This document shows, piece after piece, positions 33,245-41,972 of a DNA stretch of 64,000 nucleotides. The position numbers and the translations under genes are program-made. The notes under the pieces were generated by a model. It did not search any database. It saw only the letters and a program-made list of their open reading frames with translations, and was not told the origin of the DNA. Every line of letters starts with the position of its first letter. Positions within the stretch are counted from its first letter, which is position 1. The DNA comes from Parcubacteria group bacterium GW2011_GWA2_38_13b (GTDB lineage: Bacteria; Patescibacteriota; Minisyncoccia; GWA2-38-13b): the NCBI GenBank assembly GCA_000992445.2, contig LBUF02000001.1:30393-94392 (forward strand), in the 5' to 3' direction.

Positions 33245-33360
33245 AAAACATTCCTTTCATAAAAAATATTAGTTTTCAAAGAATCGTAATAGTATACCGC
33301 AAAATAACCATCTTAGCAAGAACAGATACCTTATTTTCAACGCTTGCTCCTGAAAATATA

Positions 33361-33401
33361 AAATCCCGCTCCGCAATACTGCGAAACGGAATTTTTTATT
33401 A
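33361..33401 (-). terminator. Terminator after the O-antigen-ligase-like gene
   Basis: A long imperfect stem with the CGCAGTATTGCG-type core and T-rich flanks follows the stop codon. It resembles the terminator at 3339-3386 in its core. Confidence 0.6.
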
Positions 33402-33414
33402 TACTAAACATTCT

Positions 33415-35766
33415 CTACTCGCCCTTAAGTTCTTCTATTTTTTTCTTCAACGCCTCGTTGCCAGGATTTAATTCCAGCACTACTTCCAAATGCTGTATCG
33501 CTTCATCTTTTTTGCCCTGTTTTTCCAAAATCAATGCCAAGGAATAACGCGCGTTGGCATGAAACGGCGACAAATTCAACGCCTGAACAAAATTAATAAT
33601 CGCTTTATCTGAATCGTCCTTATTATAATAAAATCTTCCCAACTGGAAAAAGAATTCCGCCAATTCCGATTGATCTTGCCAAACACCGCGACCCAACGCT
33701 AGAAAATCCCTGAAATAATCTTCCAAAGACGCGATGGCTTCTTCCGCCTTACCCTGATTTTCCAACGCCAAAGCTTCATTCAAATAAACGCCCAAATATT
33801 CTTCTTTCAACGCCCGCGCTTTTTTTAAATTCGTAAACGCCTTATCCATTTTTTCATTATCAATCTTACCGTCAACTGACGCCAAAATCATTTGAACGCG
33901 TCCTAAATTCACATAAAGAAACGGGTTGGTCGGCTCCAGTAAAATAGCTTTATTGAAATAATCTTCCGCCCAAATATAAGAATTTTCCACAACACTCCCC
34001 ATATCACGATAAACAAGACCGCTATTTTCCCATACCGTTACGGAAGTCGGACTGATTTCCGTTGCCCGTTTGGCCGCATTAACCGCCAACGCCACGCTAT
34101 TTTGCAGTTTTTGTCCGTCGCCCGCATCCCCGCCCTTATTCACTTCATTGATCGCCAAACTCAAATGCAAACGGCTCAAAGTCGTAAAATAAACTTCGCG
34201 AAACCCGAAACTTTCCGCGGCTTTAATCAAATACTCACTGCGATTTTCCGCCGTAATATTATCCGCCAAAGCCTTTTTATAATATATCTCGGCGATATAA
34301 ATTCCGGATGACTGCCACCAAAAAGCCAAAACCGCCAGAACAAACATTATAAAAACGCTCAAAAATATAACTGAAAATTCCTGAAATTTTTTAAAATCGA
34401 ATCTGCTTACTTTTATAATGCCCGGCTTGATCTCTCCCCATTCAACAACCGCCAAAGCCATAAAAAACCATAAATAAAAACTCAAAACAACGGAATTTTC
34501 ATATACGATTCCCGCCAAAAACCAAACGCTCGTTCCGATAAAAAATAATAAAAAATAATAATTGCGACGCGCGCCGGGAATAACACCCATGGAAACATCG
34601 GGTAATGGATCGGAATGTTGTTTCTTTAAAAGATAATAGGAAACCAAAAAAAACATTGCGAAAAATGCCACCATCGCCAAAAATCCAAAAATACCAAGCG
34701 AAGAAATATTTTCCAAAAAAGCGGAATGCGATTTCATAAAACGGATATTCCAAAATGGAGACGATAAAAATTCCTCCCCCTTATAAAGATTGAAGTCGTA
34801 CCAAAAATTTCCCGCTCCGGAACCGAAAATCGGATTGGCGAAAAAAGCGTTTGCAATTGTTTTGAGCGATACCGGAAATGCCAATAATACCTCTCGGGAA
34901 ATACTGATAGACAGCAATTTGTGAATATTAAATCCCCAAAAAGCTAAAGATAAAAATGCCATAAGCAAAGGCAAGCTAAGCCAATTGCCCCGTTCACGAA
35001 AAAATCTTCCGGCAATAATAATGCCCAATAAAATCCCGACTCCGACAATAACAATAATCCAAGCTGCCCAAAAATCAATTAGAATCAAATACGCAAAATT
35101 GACAAAAAGCAAAATCCAACACAACCATACCCAACCCTTTTTAACAAAATCGTTATTGGACGAAATCTTTGACAACAAAATCACACTTACCAAAAACACT
35201 GAAATTCCGGCGGAATATACCGCCATTCCCTGTAAGGCAAGTCCCGCGGGAGACACGCCCAAAGAATAAATAAACCCTACAATAACGCTTGACGGAAAAA
35301 ATCTTCCCAAATTAAACAATACAAAAAAAGAAAAAAGCTCTAAAAGCACATTGGAAATTAAAATCAGAGGGATAACCAATGCGGTAATTTTTGTTTTTAT
35401 TGCCCGCTCGCCGCCAAAATTCTGCACAACAAGCCACCAAAAAAGAGAAAACAAAAATATTTCCGCAAAACTTCCTGAAAATCTACCATGAAATCCCAAG
35501 AAAGCGGATAACCGCGCCGGCGCAAAAAAAGAACTGATAAATGAGAAGGATACGAAAGCAACCAAGAACCAATCGATTGGCGTACGCACAATGCGTAATT
35601 CGTTGTTTTTAATAAATTTCCATAAAGTCAGAATTAAAAGCGCGCTAACGGCGAAAAATAACAAAAACAACTTATTAAAAGCGTAAAATTCAAAAGTAAA
35701 CGGCAAGAAAAAAACAGGCAAGGTAAAAACAAGCGCGTAAATTATAAAATTTATTATTTTGATCAT
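33415..35766 (-). CDS. O-antigen ligase-like membrane protein with TPR tail
   Basis: This 783-residue protein has about 12 hydrophobic segments in the first ~480 residues. The Wzy_C/O-antigen-ligase-like loop includes IFGSGAGNFWYDFNLYKG and KSHSAFLENISSLGIFGFLAM, the His-containing motif of the family. A soluble C-terminal half (about 540-783) has tandem TPR-like repeats (AIASLEDYFRDFLALG, AIINFVQALNLSPFHANARYSLAL, AIQHLEVVLELNPGNEAL). It probably joins or transfers lipid-linked glycans, with the TPR region binding partners. This architecture is common in CPR genomes. It is divergent from comF. Confidence 0.83.
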   Translation of the reverse strand: MIKIINFIIYALVFTLPVFFLPFTFEFYAFNKLFLLFFAVSALLILTLWKFIKNNELRIVRTPIDWFLVAFVSFSFISSFFAPARLSAFLGFHGRFSGSFAEIFLFSLFWWLVVQNFGGERAIKTKITALVIPLILISNVLLELFSFFVLFNLGRFFPSSVIVGFIYSLGVSPAGLALQGMAVYSAGISVFLVSVILLSKISSNNDFVKKGWVWLCWILLFVNFAYLILIDFWAAWIIVIVGVGILLGIIIAGRFFRERGNWLSLPLLMAFLSLAFWGFNIHKLLSISISREVLLAFPVSLKTIANAFFANPIFGSGAGNFWYDFNLYKGEEFLSSPFWNIRFMKSHSAFLENISSLGIFGFLAMVAFFAMFFLVSYYLLKKQHSDPLPDVSMGVIPGARRNYYFLLFFIGTSVWFLAGIVYENSVVLSFYLWFFMALAVVEWGEIKPGIIKVSRFDFKKFQEFSVIFLSVFIMFVLAVLAFWWQSSGIYIAEIYYKKALADNITAENRSEYLIKAAESFGFREVYFTTLSRLHLSLAINEVNKGGDAGDGQKLQNSVALAVNAAKRATEISPTSVTVWENSGLVYRDMGSVVENSYIWAEDYFNKAILLEPTNPFLYVNLGRVQMILASVDGKIDNEKMDKAFTNLKKARALKEEYLGVYLNEALALENQGKAEEAIASLEDYFRDFLALGRGVWQDQSELAEFFFQLGRFYYNKDDSDKAIINFVQALNLSPFHANARYSLALILEKQGKKDEAIQHLEVVLELNPGNEALKKKIEELKGE

Positions 35767-35845
35767 AAATTTATTATAACTCCTTTTGTCCGATTTGACA
35801 AAGTTCTTATTTCAATCAAAACTGTGGATAACTAATTAATCTTCT

Positions 35846-36568
35846 ATGCGAAAAACTCTTCTGAAAATCATATATCCGTATTATTGCCTTTCGTGCAAAA
35901 ATGAATTAAACGATTCATATCTTTGCCGCGAATGTTTCAGCGCGATTCCTTTGCTCAAAGAACAACTTTGTCCGGCATGCGAAAAACCTTCTCCCTTTGG
36001 CAAAACTCACGCAACTTGCCGGCAAAAAACTCCGCTTTCCGGAGTATTTGTCGCAATGGACTACAAAGAAAAAATTGTCCAACGGTTAATCCATCAATAT
36101 AAATATAAATTTGTTAAAAATTTAGCAGAACCGCTGGCCAATATTCTGATCAAATCGCTCGCGGAACAAAATAAAGAATTATTTTTTAATACAAATACTG
36201 TTATTACCGCCGTCCCCCTACACCCTATCCGCTTGCGTTGGCGCGGATTTAACCAAGCGCAATTCATCGCCCAAAAATTAGCGTCTCGCTTCAATATTCC
36301 GTATGAAAATTTGCTTATCCGTTCAAAAAATAATCCCACGCAAAAAGATATACCCCAAACACCGCTTAGACAAAAAAACATTCAAGGCGTTTTTCGTCTT
36401 AATGACATACCAAACGTAAAATATCAAATCGAAAGTCCGATCAAATCAAACATTGTAATTATTGACGATATTACGACCACCCTTTCCACTTTAAACGAAT
36501 GCGCCACGACCCTTCTACCGCTGAAACCAAAAAACATTTACGCCATCGTCCTTGCGCGCGGACTGTAA
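35846..36568 (+). CDS. comF: ComF family phosphoribosyltransferase-like protein
   Basis: This 240-residue protein has an N-terminal zinc-ribbon with Cys pairs (YYCLSCKNEL, YLCRECF, LCPACEKPSP, CRQK). The PRTase domain shows VVIIDDITTTLSTLNE-type PRPP loop (IVIIDDITTTLSTL) and the RxRGFNQAQFIAQ motif. ComF proteins are tied to natural DNA uptake in some bacteria. Here that would fit the TraD-like ATPase only loosely. No Shine-Dalgarno is evident. Confidence 0.9.
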   Translation: MRKTLLKIIYPYYCLSCKNELNDSYLCRECFSAIPLLKEQLCPACEKPSPFGKTHATCRQKTPLSGVFVAMDYKEKIVQRLIHQYKYKFVKNLAEPLANILIKSLAEQNKELFFNTNTVITAVPLHPIRLRWRGFNQAQFIAQKLASRFNIPYENLLIRSKNNPTQKDIPQTPLRQKNIQGVFRLNDIPNVKYQIESPIKSNIVIIDDITTTLSTLNECATTLLPLKPKNIYAIVLARGL

Positions 36569-36601
36569 AAATTATCCGTATTAATTAATAACGACTAAAA
36601 A

Positions 36602-36627
36602 ATACCGCTATTTTTCAATAGCGGTAT
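36602..36627. terminator. Bidirectional terminator after comF
   Basis: ATACCGCTATT and AATAGCGGTAT pair perfectly around a TTTC loop. It lies between convergent comF and the small minus-strand gene. Confidence 0.85.
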
Positions 36628-36635
36628 CGCTTATT

Positions 36636-36872
36636 TTATTTTCGCATAAATTGCGGAAACTTACTTTTATTAAAATACTTCTTGCCCTCTTTTGACATAA
36701 CCCATCTGTCCGAGACTTCATTTTTTAATGGTTCAATAAAATCTTCGAAATGTTTCATTAAAAGCATTCTCGCTAATTTTCTTAGTTTTTTATTACATAT
36801 TAGCTTATCTTTTTTTTCGCTTTCAGCGAAAGTATTTCCAATAATTTGTTTATGCCTATAACTTCTGCTCAT
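36636..36872 (-). CDS. Small basic protein of unknown function
   Basis: This 78-residue protein begins MSRSYRHKQIIGNTFAESEK and has NKKLRKLARMLL, then SDRWVMSKEGKKYF. The pattern MSRS-x-xK, SEKxDK, N(K/R)xLR and W-x-xxKDGKxYF recalls a widespread small-protein family without known function (recognition from memory, not searched). It begins 6 bp after the ornithine aminotransferase gene and is probably co-transcribed with it. Confidence 0.75.
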   Translation of the reverse strand: MSRSYRHKQIIGNTFAESEKKDKLICNKKLRKLARMLLMKHFEDFIEPLKNEVSDRWVMSKEGKKYFNKSKFPQFMRK

Positions 36873-36878
36873 TTCAAT

Positions 36879-38087
36879 TCAACCTCCTAAAACTTCTTTA
36901 AATTTTTCAATAAAAAAATCTATGTGTTCTTTCCCAATCGTCAATGGAGGCGAAATTCGCAAAACATGTTCGTGAGCTTCTTTGCAAAGAATGCCTTTTT
37001 CAATCAACTTGTTTACGTATTTACGCGCTCCGCCGGCCTCCGGGAAAAATTCTATTCCAATGAATAAACCTTTTCCGCGAACTTCTTTAATCAATGGATT
37101 TTTTATCTCTTTCAATTGATTCTTAAAATATTCTCCCAATTCCGCGGAATTTTTTATAAGATTCTCTTTTTCGAGAACATTAAATGTTTCCAATGCAACA
37201 GCAGCGGCCGCGGAATTACCACCAAAAGTACTGCCATCATCTCCTGGCTGCCAAAGCTCCATAATGTCTCTCCGGCCAACCACCAAAGATAAAATAGCAG
37301 GGGTTCCACCGCATAAAGATTTTCCGAGTATAAGCAAATCCGGTTTTATGCCGTTATGCTCATAGCAAAACATTTTTCCGGTTCTACCCAAGCCCGTTTG
37401 AATTTCATCAAGAATTAATAAAATTTTATGTTTGTCGCATAACGCGCGAACATCATTAAGATAGCTCACCGGAGGAATTATTATGCCGCCCTCGCCCTGC
37501 ATTGGTTCCATAAGAACGGCAATGGTATTGGATGTTATGGCCTTTTTAATATTTTTTACATCCCCATAATCAACAGGGATAAATCCCGGCGTATGCGGTC
37601 CGAAATCATTTTTATATTGTTTTTCACTCGAGAACGAAATAACCGTAATTGTTCTACCGTGAAAATTATGATTCATTACGATTATTTCACTTTGATTACG
37701 AGAAACCATTCCCGTCCGATACGCCCACATCCGGGCTGTTTTAATAGCGCTTTCCACCCCTTCGGCTCCGCTATTCTTGGGCAAAATCATTGCATCAAAA
37801 CCCACTAATTCGGATATTGTTTTCCCCAAAAGCGCTAAATATCTATCATAACAAGCTCTCGTTACCAGTCCGGAATTCCTCAATACTTTCCATGTTTCGG
37901 GATGATGATGACCAAGATTTAAAGCTGAATACCCGGCCCAAAAATCAAGGTATTTTTTGCCGTCCATATCCCATATTTCTACGCCCTTACTCTTCGTATC
38001 GTTTAATATAACCGGCAATGTTGAATACGTATGAACCACATATTTATCATACATTTCAGTCCAAAGCTTAGATTTTGACCCCATCAT
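36879..38087 (-). CDS. rocD: Class III aminotransferase, probable ornithine aminotransferase
   Basis: This 402-residue PLP enzyme probably transfers the delta-amino group of ornithine to 2-oxoglutarate, giving glutamate-5-semialdehyde and glutamate. The N-terminus (YDKYVVHTYSTLPVILN) matches the ornithine aminotransferase pattern. Conserved blocks are GKKYLDFWAGYSALNLGHHHP, NSGAEGVESAIKTAR, ILDEIQTGLGRTGKMF (PLP-binding Asp), and the Schiff-base Lys in ILGKSLCGG. Acetylornithine or GABA aminotransferase activity cannot be excluded. A good Shine-Dalgarno (AAAGGAGG) lies upstream. Confidence 0.85.
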   Translation of the reverse strand: MMGSKSKLWTEMYDKYVVHTYSTLPVILNDTKSKGVEIWDMDGKKYLDFWAGYSALNLGHHHPETWKVLRNSGLVTRACYDRYLALLGKTISELVGFDAMILPKNSGAEGVESAIKTARMWAYRTGMVSRNQSEIIVMNHNFHGRTITVISFSSEKQYKNDFGPHTPGFIPVDYGDVKNIKKAITSNTIAVLMEPMQGEGGIIIPPVSYLNDVRALCDKHKILLILDEIQTGLGRTGKMFCYEHNGIKPDLLILGKSLCGGTPAILSLVVGRRDIMELWQPGDDGSTFGGNSAAAAVALETFNVLEKENLIKNSAELGEYFKNQLKEIKNPLIKEVRGKGLFIGIEFFPEAGGARKYVNKLIEKGILCKEAHEHVLRISPPLTIGKEHIDFFIEKFKEVLGG

Positions 38088-38233
38088 AACTCAATCCTCC
38101 TTTCGCTCGACTATAATATTTCAAGAAACATTTAATCGCATTTAACGAATAATATATAATACTACTCAATGGCAAAAAAGTAAATTTTTTTTGCATTACA
38201 TTAAGAAAAAAATGGATAAAATAAAAAATACGA

Positions 38234-38267
38234 AAAACATTCTCATTGCAAGCAATGAGAATGTTTT
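38234..38267 (-). terminator. Terminator between ntpD tail copy and rocD
   Basis: AACATTCTCATTGC and GCAATGAGAATGTT pair perfectly around a two-base spacer, with A and T tracts on each side. It would stop AbiEii-like gene transcripts before rocD. Confidence 0.85.
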
Positions 38268-38294
38268 TATTTCAGCGCAGACAAAAATAAGTGA

Positions 38295-38367
38295 TTTTTT
38301 TCACGCCATCGCTTTTTTGAGTTTCATAAGCGCAATGATCGTTCCGCGCTCCCGTTCGCTTATTTTT
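38295..38367 (-). pseudogene. Duplicated 3' end of ntpD (fragment)
   Basis: These 73 bp match 39715-39787, the last ~22 codons and stop of ntpD, at an exact 1420-bp offset with three mismatches. The copy translates in the ntpD frame to KISERERGTIIALMKLKKAMA, identical to the real C-terminus; all mismatches are silent. No ntpD sequence lies upstream of it; instead the toxin-like gene runs into it and uses its first bases as its own stop codon. Confidence 0.9.
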
Positions 38368-39073
38368 CTCCCATTATTATTTTATTAGTAATAATGGGAA
38401 TTTCTTTTTTGAAATAATCTTTAACTTCTTTCCAGCTTGCTTTGAAAGAAATTTCAGGCGACGGATCGTTTTCGGCATCATTGAAATATACTATACTTTT
38501 TAGAATATGATGGTAATCATGAGCGGCAGTCGGATATTGGATTTTTAACCGCTTGATCGTTTTTTCCAACGGTTCAATATTTTTAGCGCACCAATAAAGA
38601 TCAAAGAAATCTCTTTTTCGTCCTCTTTGGGATATGGCGATTATTTTCATAACGGCAATATCAATGGGATGAAGAATTTTTAGAGAGCCATATCGGATAA
38701 AGTTTTGTTTGGGAATAAAAAACGGATAAGCGATAAAACTTATTTTCGCTTTGAATAATTCGCCGTAAATTGTGTTTTTTCTTTGAAAATTAATTTTCCA
38801 TTCATTGTTTCCTGAAAAATTATTTAATAATTCCAGATTATCAAAATCCTTTTTTTGCGTAAAAAAATCCAAATCAACCGATTTACGATGTCCGGTTTGC
38901 AGGGCGAGCGCTGTTCCGCCCGCCAAGTACCAATTAGATTTATTAAGCCAAACTTGTTCGGATAAAAAATTAAACGCTTTTTTTGCCGCGCGCGGCAAAA
39001 TATCCAAGTTAGCTTTTATTTGTTCTCCGACAGAAGAAGTGTCCATAGATTTTTTGTTTCCGGTCTTAAGCAC
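38360..39073 (-). CDS. AbiEii/AbiGii-type nucleotidyltransferase (toxin-like)
   Basis: This 237-residue protein has the AbiEii motif YLAGGTALALQTGHRKSVDLDFF (GG...D-x-D, about residues 49-71), a minimal nucleotidyltransferase core. LKILHPIDIAVMKIIAISQRGRKRDFFDLYW is the second typical block. Relatives are toxins of type IV abortive-infection toxin-antitoxin pairs. The ATG at 39046 (MDTSSVGEQ) is an alternative start with less overlap into the upstream gene. It overlaps the DUF6922-like gene by 28-58 bp. It ends inside the duplicated ntpD tail. Confidence 0.85.
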   Translation of the reverse strand: MLKTGNKKSMDTSSVGEQIKANLDILPRAAKKAFNFLSEQVWLNKSNWYLAGGTALALQTGHRKSVDLDFFTQKKDFDNLELLNNFSGNNEWKINFQRKNTIYGELFKAKISFIAYPFFIPKQNFIRYGSLKILHPIDIAVMKIIAISQRGRKRDFFDLYWCAKNIEPLEKTIKRLKIQYPTAAHDYHHILKSIVYFNDAENDPSPEISFKASWKEVKDYFKKEIPIITNKIIMGEK

Positions 39074-39279
39074 CTTGATTTAACAATAATTTTTTTTAAT
39101 AGCTTTTTGTTGTAAAAATTGAAAGCCCATTTTACCTCTTTGTCGTTGCCGAAATCCAAAATTCGCTCAATAATATATTGAGCATGTTTTTTCGTATTTA
39201 TGTTTTTTGGGTTTGTATCCCAAAACAGGGATTGTCGGAATTTTACCCCGTTAGAAATTTTTCGTCTTGGATTATTCAT
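39016..39279 (-). CDS. DUF6922-like antitoxin candidate
   Basis: This 87-residue protein contains LFWDTNPKNINTKKHAQYIIERILDFGNDKEVKWAFNFY, the pattern of DUF6922-type small proteins commonly found upstream of AbiEii-like genes. It would be the antitoxin. The first 16 residues (MNNPRRKISNGVKFRQ) are encoded by a dispersed intergenic repeat. The start ATG lies in the loop between two inverted copies of that repeat, so translation may be restrained by RNA structure. Family name and role are from recognition, not searched. Confidence 0.7.
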   Translation of the reverse strand: MNNPRRKISNGVKFRQSLFWDTNPKNINTKKHAQYIIERILDFGNDKEVKWAFNFYNKKLLKKIIVKSRCLRPETKNLWTLLLSENK

Positions 39280-39327
39280 TTTTTATTTAGATGTCCCACG
39301 TTTGAATTTATAATTTCTAACGGGGTT
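39244..39327. repeat. Inverted repeat bracketing the antitoxin start
   Basis: TACCCCGTTAGAAATTT (39244-39260) and AATTTCTAACGGGGTT (39312-39327) are complementary arms. The loop holds the ATG at 39279 and its leader. Related motifs occur at 61023-61133. Confidence 0.8.
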
Positions 39328-39381
39328 CATATCCGTATTATATCAAAAATTACCGCCATTAGCAATTGATTGATTCTTGCG

Positions 39382-39405
39382 CGCCTGCCTGCCGACGGGC
39401 AGGCG
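39382..39405. repeat. REP-like GC-rich hairpin
   Basis: CGCCTGCC and GGGCAGGCG pair around TGCCGAC. It is GC-rich within an AT-rich gap and looks like a dispersed CPR-type palindrome. Between 39280 and 39720 it is the main structured site besides the terminator. Confidence 0.6.
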
Positions 39406-39492
39406 AAACTTGCTTTTTTTTTGAATATTCTATTATGAGGGTATAAAGGTCGGCGGATGAAAATTTTAACTCAAGAGTAATTTTATATTTTT

Positions 39493-39609
39493 ATGAAACA
39501 AGAAAAATATTATGTTCCGAGTAATAAAAAATTGCAAAAAGTAGAGAGTATGATGACGAAAAAAGAGAAAATAATATCATCCCTTTTGGAAGAAAAGTTG
39601 GGAAATTAG
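39493..39609 (+). CDS. Doubtful 38-residue ORF or gene remnant
   Basis: MKQEKYYVPSNKKLQKVESM begins a 38-codon frame ending KLGN. In the next frame the sequence continues LEEIYKDIFPR before a stop, so it may be the remnant of a longer frameshifted gene brought in with the toxin-antitoxin insertion. No clear ribosome site or family match is seen. Confidence 0.25.
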   Translation: MKQEKYYVPSNKKLQKVESMMTKKEKIISSLLEEKLGN

Positions 39610-39660
39610 AAGAGATTTATAAAGATATTTTCCCCCGATAAATTTTCATTATAGTGATTC

Positions 39661-39699
39661 AAAATAAAACACGACCTTTAAAGGTCGTGTTTTATTTTG
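39661..39699 (-). terminator. Terminator after ntpD
   Basis: AAAATAAAACACGACCTTT and AAAGGTCGTGTTTTATTTT form a perfect palindrome 22 bp beyond the ntpD stop codon. It ends the V-ATPase operon. Confidence 0.85.
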
Positions 39700-39720
39700 C
39701 CGCATATATATTATTTTTTT

Positions 39721-40365
39721 TCACGCCATCGCTTTTTTGAGTTTCATCAGCGCGATGATCGTTCCGCGTTCCCGTTCGCTTATTTTTGATTCAATGTATT
39801 TTACGGTTTCTTGGGTTCTCGGTATAAGAACATATTCCAGCGCGTTGACGCGGCGGCGGGTTTTTTCTATTTCCTGGCTTAATAATTTTGCCGTATGCTC
39901 AAGCTCGGCGAGTTTAAGTAAATCATTAAAAACTTCCTGAAACGCCAAAATGGAAATATCAAGATCGTGAGTTGTAGAAATCAAACTATACGAAAAATGC
40001 GCTCCGTTTCCGTTATTATTTTCTTCCGGCATTATTTCCTGCCGAAACTGAAATGTCGCGACGCCCATTATATTTTTTTTAACCAGCCGGATATTTAAAT
40101 CTTTTGTTTTTGTCTTAAAAATCGGTTTGATTTTTTCGGTTCCCTGTAGAGCGGAAGCGAAAAGGAAGTGCTTAAAAGTTATTTGAATTTCTCGTTCAAC
40201 TTTTTCGCGAAGTTTTATGACTTCCCGCGTAATCCCCATAAATTCTTTCATCAATCCGTCCCGTTTGTCTTCAAGCAGTTTATGCCCACGCTGAGCGAAT
40301 TTCAGTTTTTTCTTTAACGTAAGAAGCTCCTGGCGAGTTGGATTAACATTTAATAAATTGGCCAA
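39721..40365 (-). CDS. ntpD: V-type ATP synthase subunit D (central stalk)
   Basis: This 214-residue coiled-coil rotor subunit has the family N-terminus VNPTRQELLTLKKKLKFAQRGHKLLEDKRDGLM and C-terminal block RRRVNALEYVLIP, with a tail SERERGTIIALMKLKKAMA. It forms the central shaft inside the A3B3 head. It is the last gene of the operon, 119 bp after ntpB, with repeat sequence between. Its final 22 codons are duplicated at 38295-38367. Confidence 0.93.
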   Translation of the reverse strand: MANLLNVNPTRQELLTLKKKLKFAQRGHKLLEDKRDGLMKEFMGITREVIKLREKVEREIQITFKHFLFASALQGTEKIKPIFKTKTKDLNIRLVKKNIMGVATFQFRQEIMPEENNNGNGAHFSYSLISTTHDLDISILAFQEVFNDLLKLAELEHTAKLLSQEIEKTRRRVNALEYVLIPRTQETVKYIESKISERERGTIIALMKLKKAMA

Positions 40366-40469
40366 GTTTTGAAATCCTAAACACTAATATCTAAATTCTA
40401 AACAAATTCAAAATCCTAATTTTTTAAATTCAAAAGTTTTTTATTTTTGGATTTTGATATTTAATATTG

Positions 40470-40502
40470 TTTAGGATTTAGGATTTAGGATTTAGGATTT
40501 AG
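40470..40502. repeat. Tandem TTTAGGA heptamers at ntpB 3' end
   Basis: Four copies of TTTAGGA end in TTTAGA. The array encodes the last ntpB residues (YLNPKS) and its stop. The 40378-40469 gap before it is made of degraded AAATCCTAA-like units. Confidence 0.85.
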
Positions 40503-41870
40503 ATATTTGTTTATATGTTCATCTTTTATCCGTTTTAATTCTTCTCTTGGCAATATGGACAAAAGTTTCCAGCCGATAGCTAAAGTTTCTTCAATGCTCC
40601 TGTTTTCATCATATCCCTGCCGCACAAATTGATCTTCAAATTCTTTGGCGAATTGGACGAATTTTTGATCGGATTCTGAAAGCGCTGATTCTCCCAAAAT
40701 TACGGCGAGTTCCCGTAATTCTTTGCCTCGCGCGTATGAAGCGAATAATTGGTTCGCCCATCCGGAATGGTCTTCGCGAGTTTTACCTTCGCCGATGCCC
40801 TTATCTCTTAAACGGGAAAGACTTGGCAAAACATCAATAGGCGGATAAATTCCTTGCCGATACAATTCTCTCGAAAGAATAATCTGCCCTTCGGTAATAT
40901 ATCCGGTTAAATCCGGTATGGGGTGAGTTTTATCGTCTTCCGGCATCGTTAAAATCGGTATTTGCGTAATTGAACCGCTTCTCCCTTTTATCCTTCCCGC
41001 TCTTTCGTAAATCGTTGCAAGGTCCGTGTAGAGATAGCCCGGGTAACCGCGCCGTCCCGGAATTTCTTTACGGGAAGCGGAAATTTCGCGCAACGCTTCG
41101 CAATAATTGGTCAAATCAGTCAAAACGACAAGCACATGCTGGTTTTTTTCATAAGCCAAATATTCCGCGGTTGTTAAAGCGAGACGAGGTAAAGTAATTC
41201 TTTCTATAACCGGATCATTAGCTAAATTGATAAACAACACCGATCTTGCCAGCGCGCCAGTTTTCTTAAAATCATCGATAAAAAATTGCGCTTCTTCAAA
41301 AGTAATCCCCATGGCACCAAAAACAACGGAGAACTGTTCTCCGGAAGAAGCGGAAGAGATAACCTTGGCTTGCCTTGCTATTTGAGCGGCAACCTGCGAA
41401 TGCGGAAGTCCGGCTCCGGAAAAAATAGGCAGTTTTTGCCCGCGAACAAGAGTGTTTAATCCGTCAATCGCGGAAATTCCGGTTTGAATAAAATCATCAG
41501 GATACGAACGCGAATAAGGATTCAAGGGATTGCCGTTAATATCTAATCGTTTTTCCGGAAGAATATCCGGTCCTTTGTCCTTGGGCGTTCCGGCGCCGTT
41601 AAAAACTCTGCCAAGCATATCTTCCGATACGCCAATATCCATTGTTTTGCCGAGAAAAGTCGCTTTCGCTCCGCTGACATCAACGCCACGCGTTTCTTCA
41701 AACATTTGAACAATCGCTTTATCACGGTCAACTTCCAAAACACGACCTTTGCGTTTTTCTCCGGAAGAAAGTTCCACTTCAACCATTTCTTGATATTTAA
41801 CATCAACCGTTTTTTCCACTACAAGCAATGGTCCCGCAACTTCCGTTATTGTTTTGTATTGTTTTAACAT
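40485..41870 (-). CDS. ntpB: V-type ATP synthase subunit B
   Basis: The ORF-track start at 41912 adds 14 residues from repeat-derived sequence; the ATG at 41870 ([11 protein letters not shown]) matches family N-termini and gives 461 residues. This non-catalytic subunit alternates with A in the ATPase head. Conserved blocks are [41 protein letters not shown], and [27 protein letters not shown]. Its C-terminus is encoded by the TTTAGGA array. Between it and ntpA lies the palindrome 41883-41953. Confidence 0.95.
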   Translation of the reverse strand: MLKQYKTITEVAGPLLVVEKTVDVKYQEMVEVELSSGEKRKGRVLEVDRDKAIVQMFEETRGVDVSGAKATFLGKTMDIGVSEDMLGRVFNGAGTPKDKGPDILPEKRLDINGNPLNPYSRSYPDDFIQTGISAIDGLNTLVRGQKLPIFSGAGLPHSQVAAQIARQAKVISSASSGEQFSVVFGAMGITFEEAQFFIDDFKKTGALARSVLFINLANDPVIERITLPRLALTTAEYLAYEKNQHVLVVLTDLTNYCEALREISASRKEIPGRRGYPGYLYTDLATIYERAGRIKGRSGSITQIPILTMPEDDKTHPIPDLTGYITEGQIILSRELYRQGIYPPIDVLPSLSRLRDKGIGEGKTREDHSGWANQLFASYARGKELRELAVILGESALSESDQKFVQFAKEFEDQFVRQGYDENRSIEETLAIGWKLLSILPREELKRIKDEHINKYLNPKS

Positions 41871-41882
41871 TTGAGAGTAATC

Positions 41883-41953
41883 GCGAATATACGAATTTAC
41901 ACAAATATACAAATTAAGTTATTCGTATATTAGTTTAAAATTCGTATATTCGC
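41883..41953. repeat. Dispersed palindromic repeat, copy 2 (16-bp perfect termini)
   Basis: GCGAATATACGAATTT (41883-41898) and AAATTCGTATATTCGC (41938-41953) are exact inverted ends of a ~71-bp unit. It resembles a miniature transposable element. The GAGTAATCGCGAATATACGAAT start is shared with 3669. Confidence 0.8.
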
Positions 41954-41972
41954 AAATGGTCCATTTTACGTA

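Noticed and set aside
41871-41912. Upstream start of ntpB
   Set aside because: The added residues come from the repeat beside ntpA; family proteins start at the ATG at 41870.
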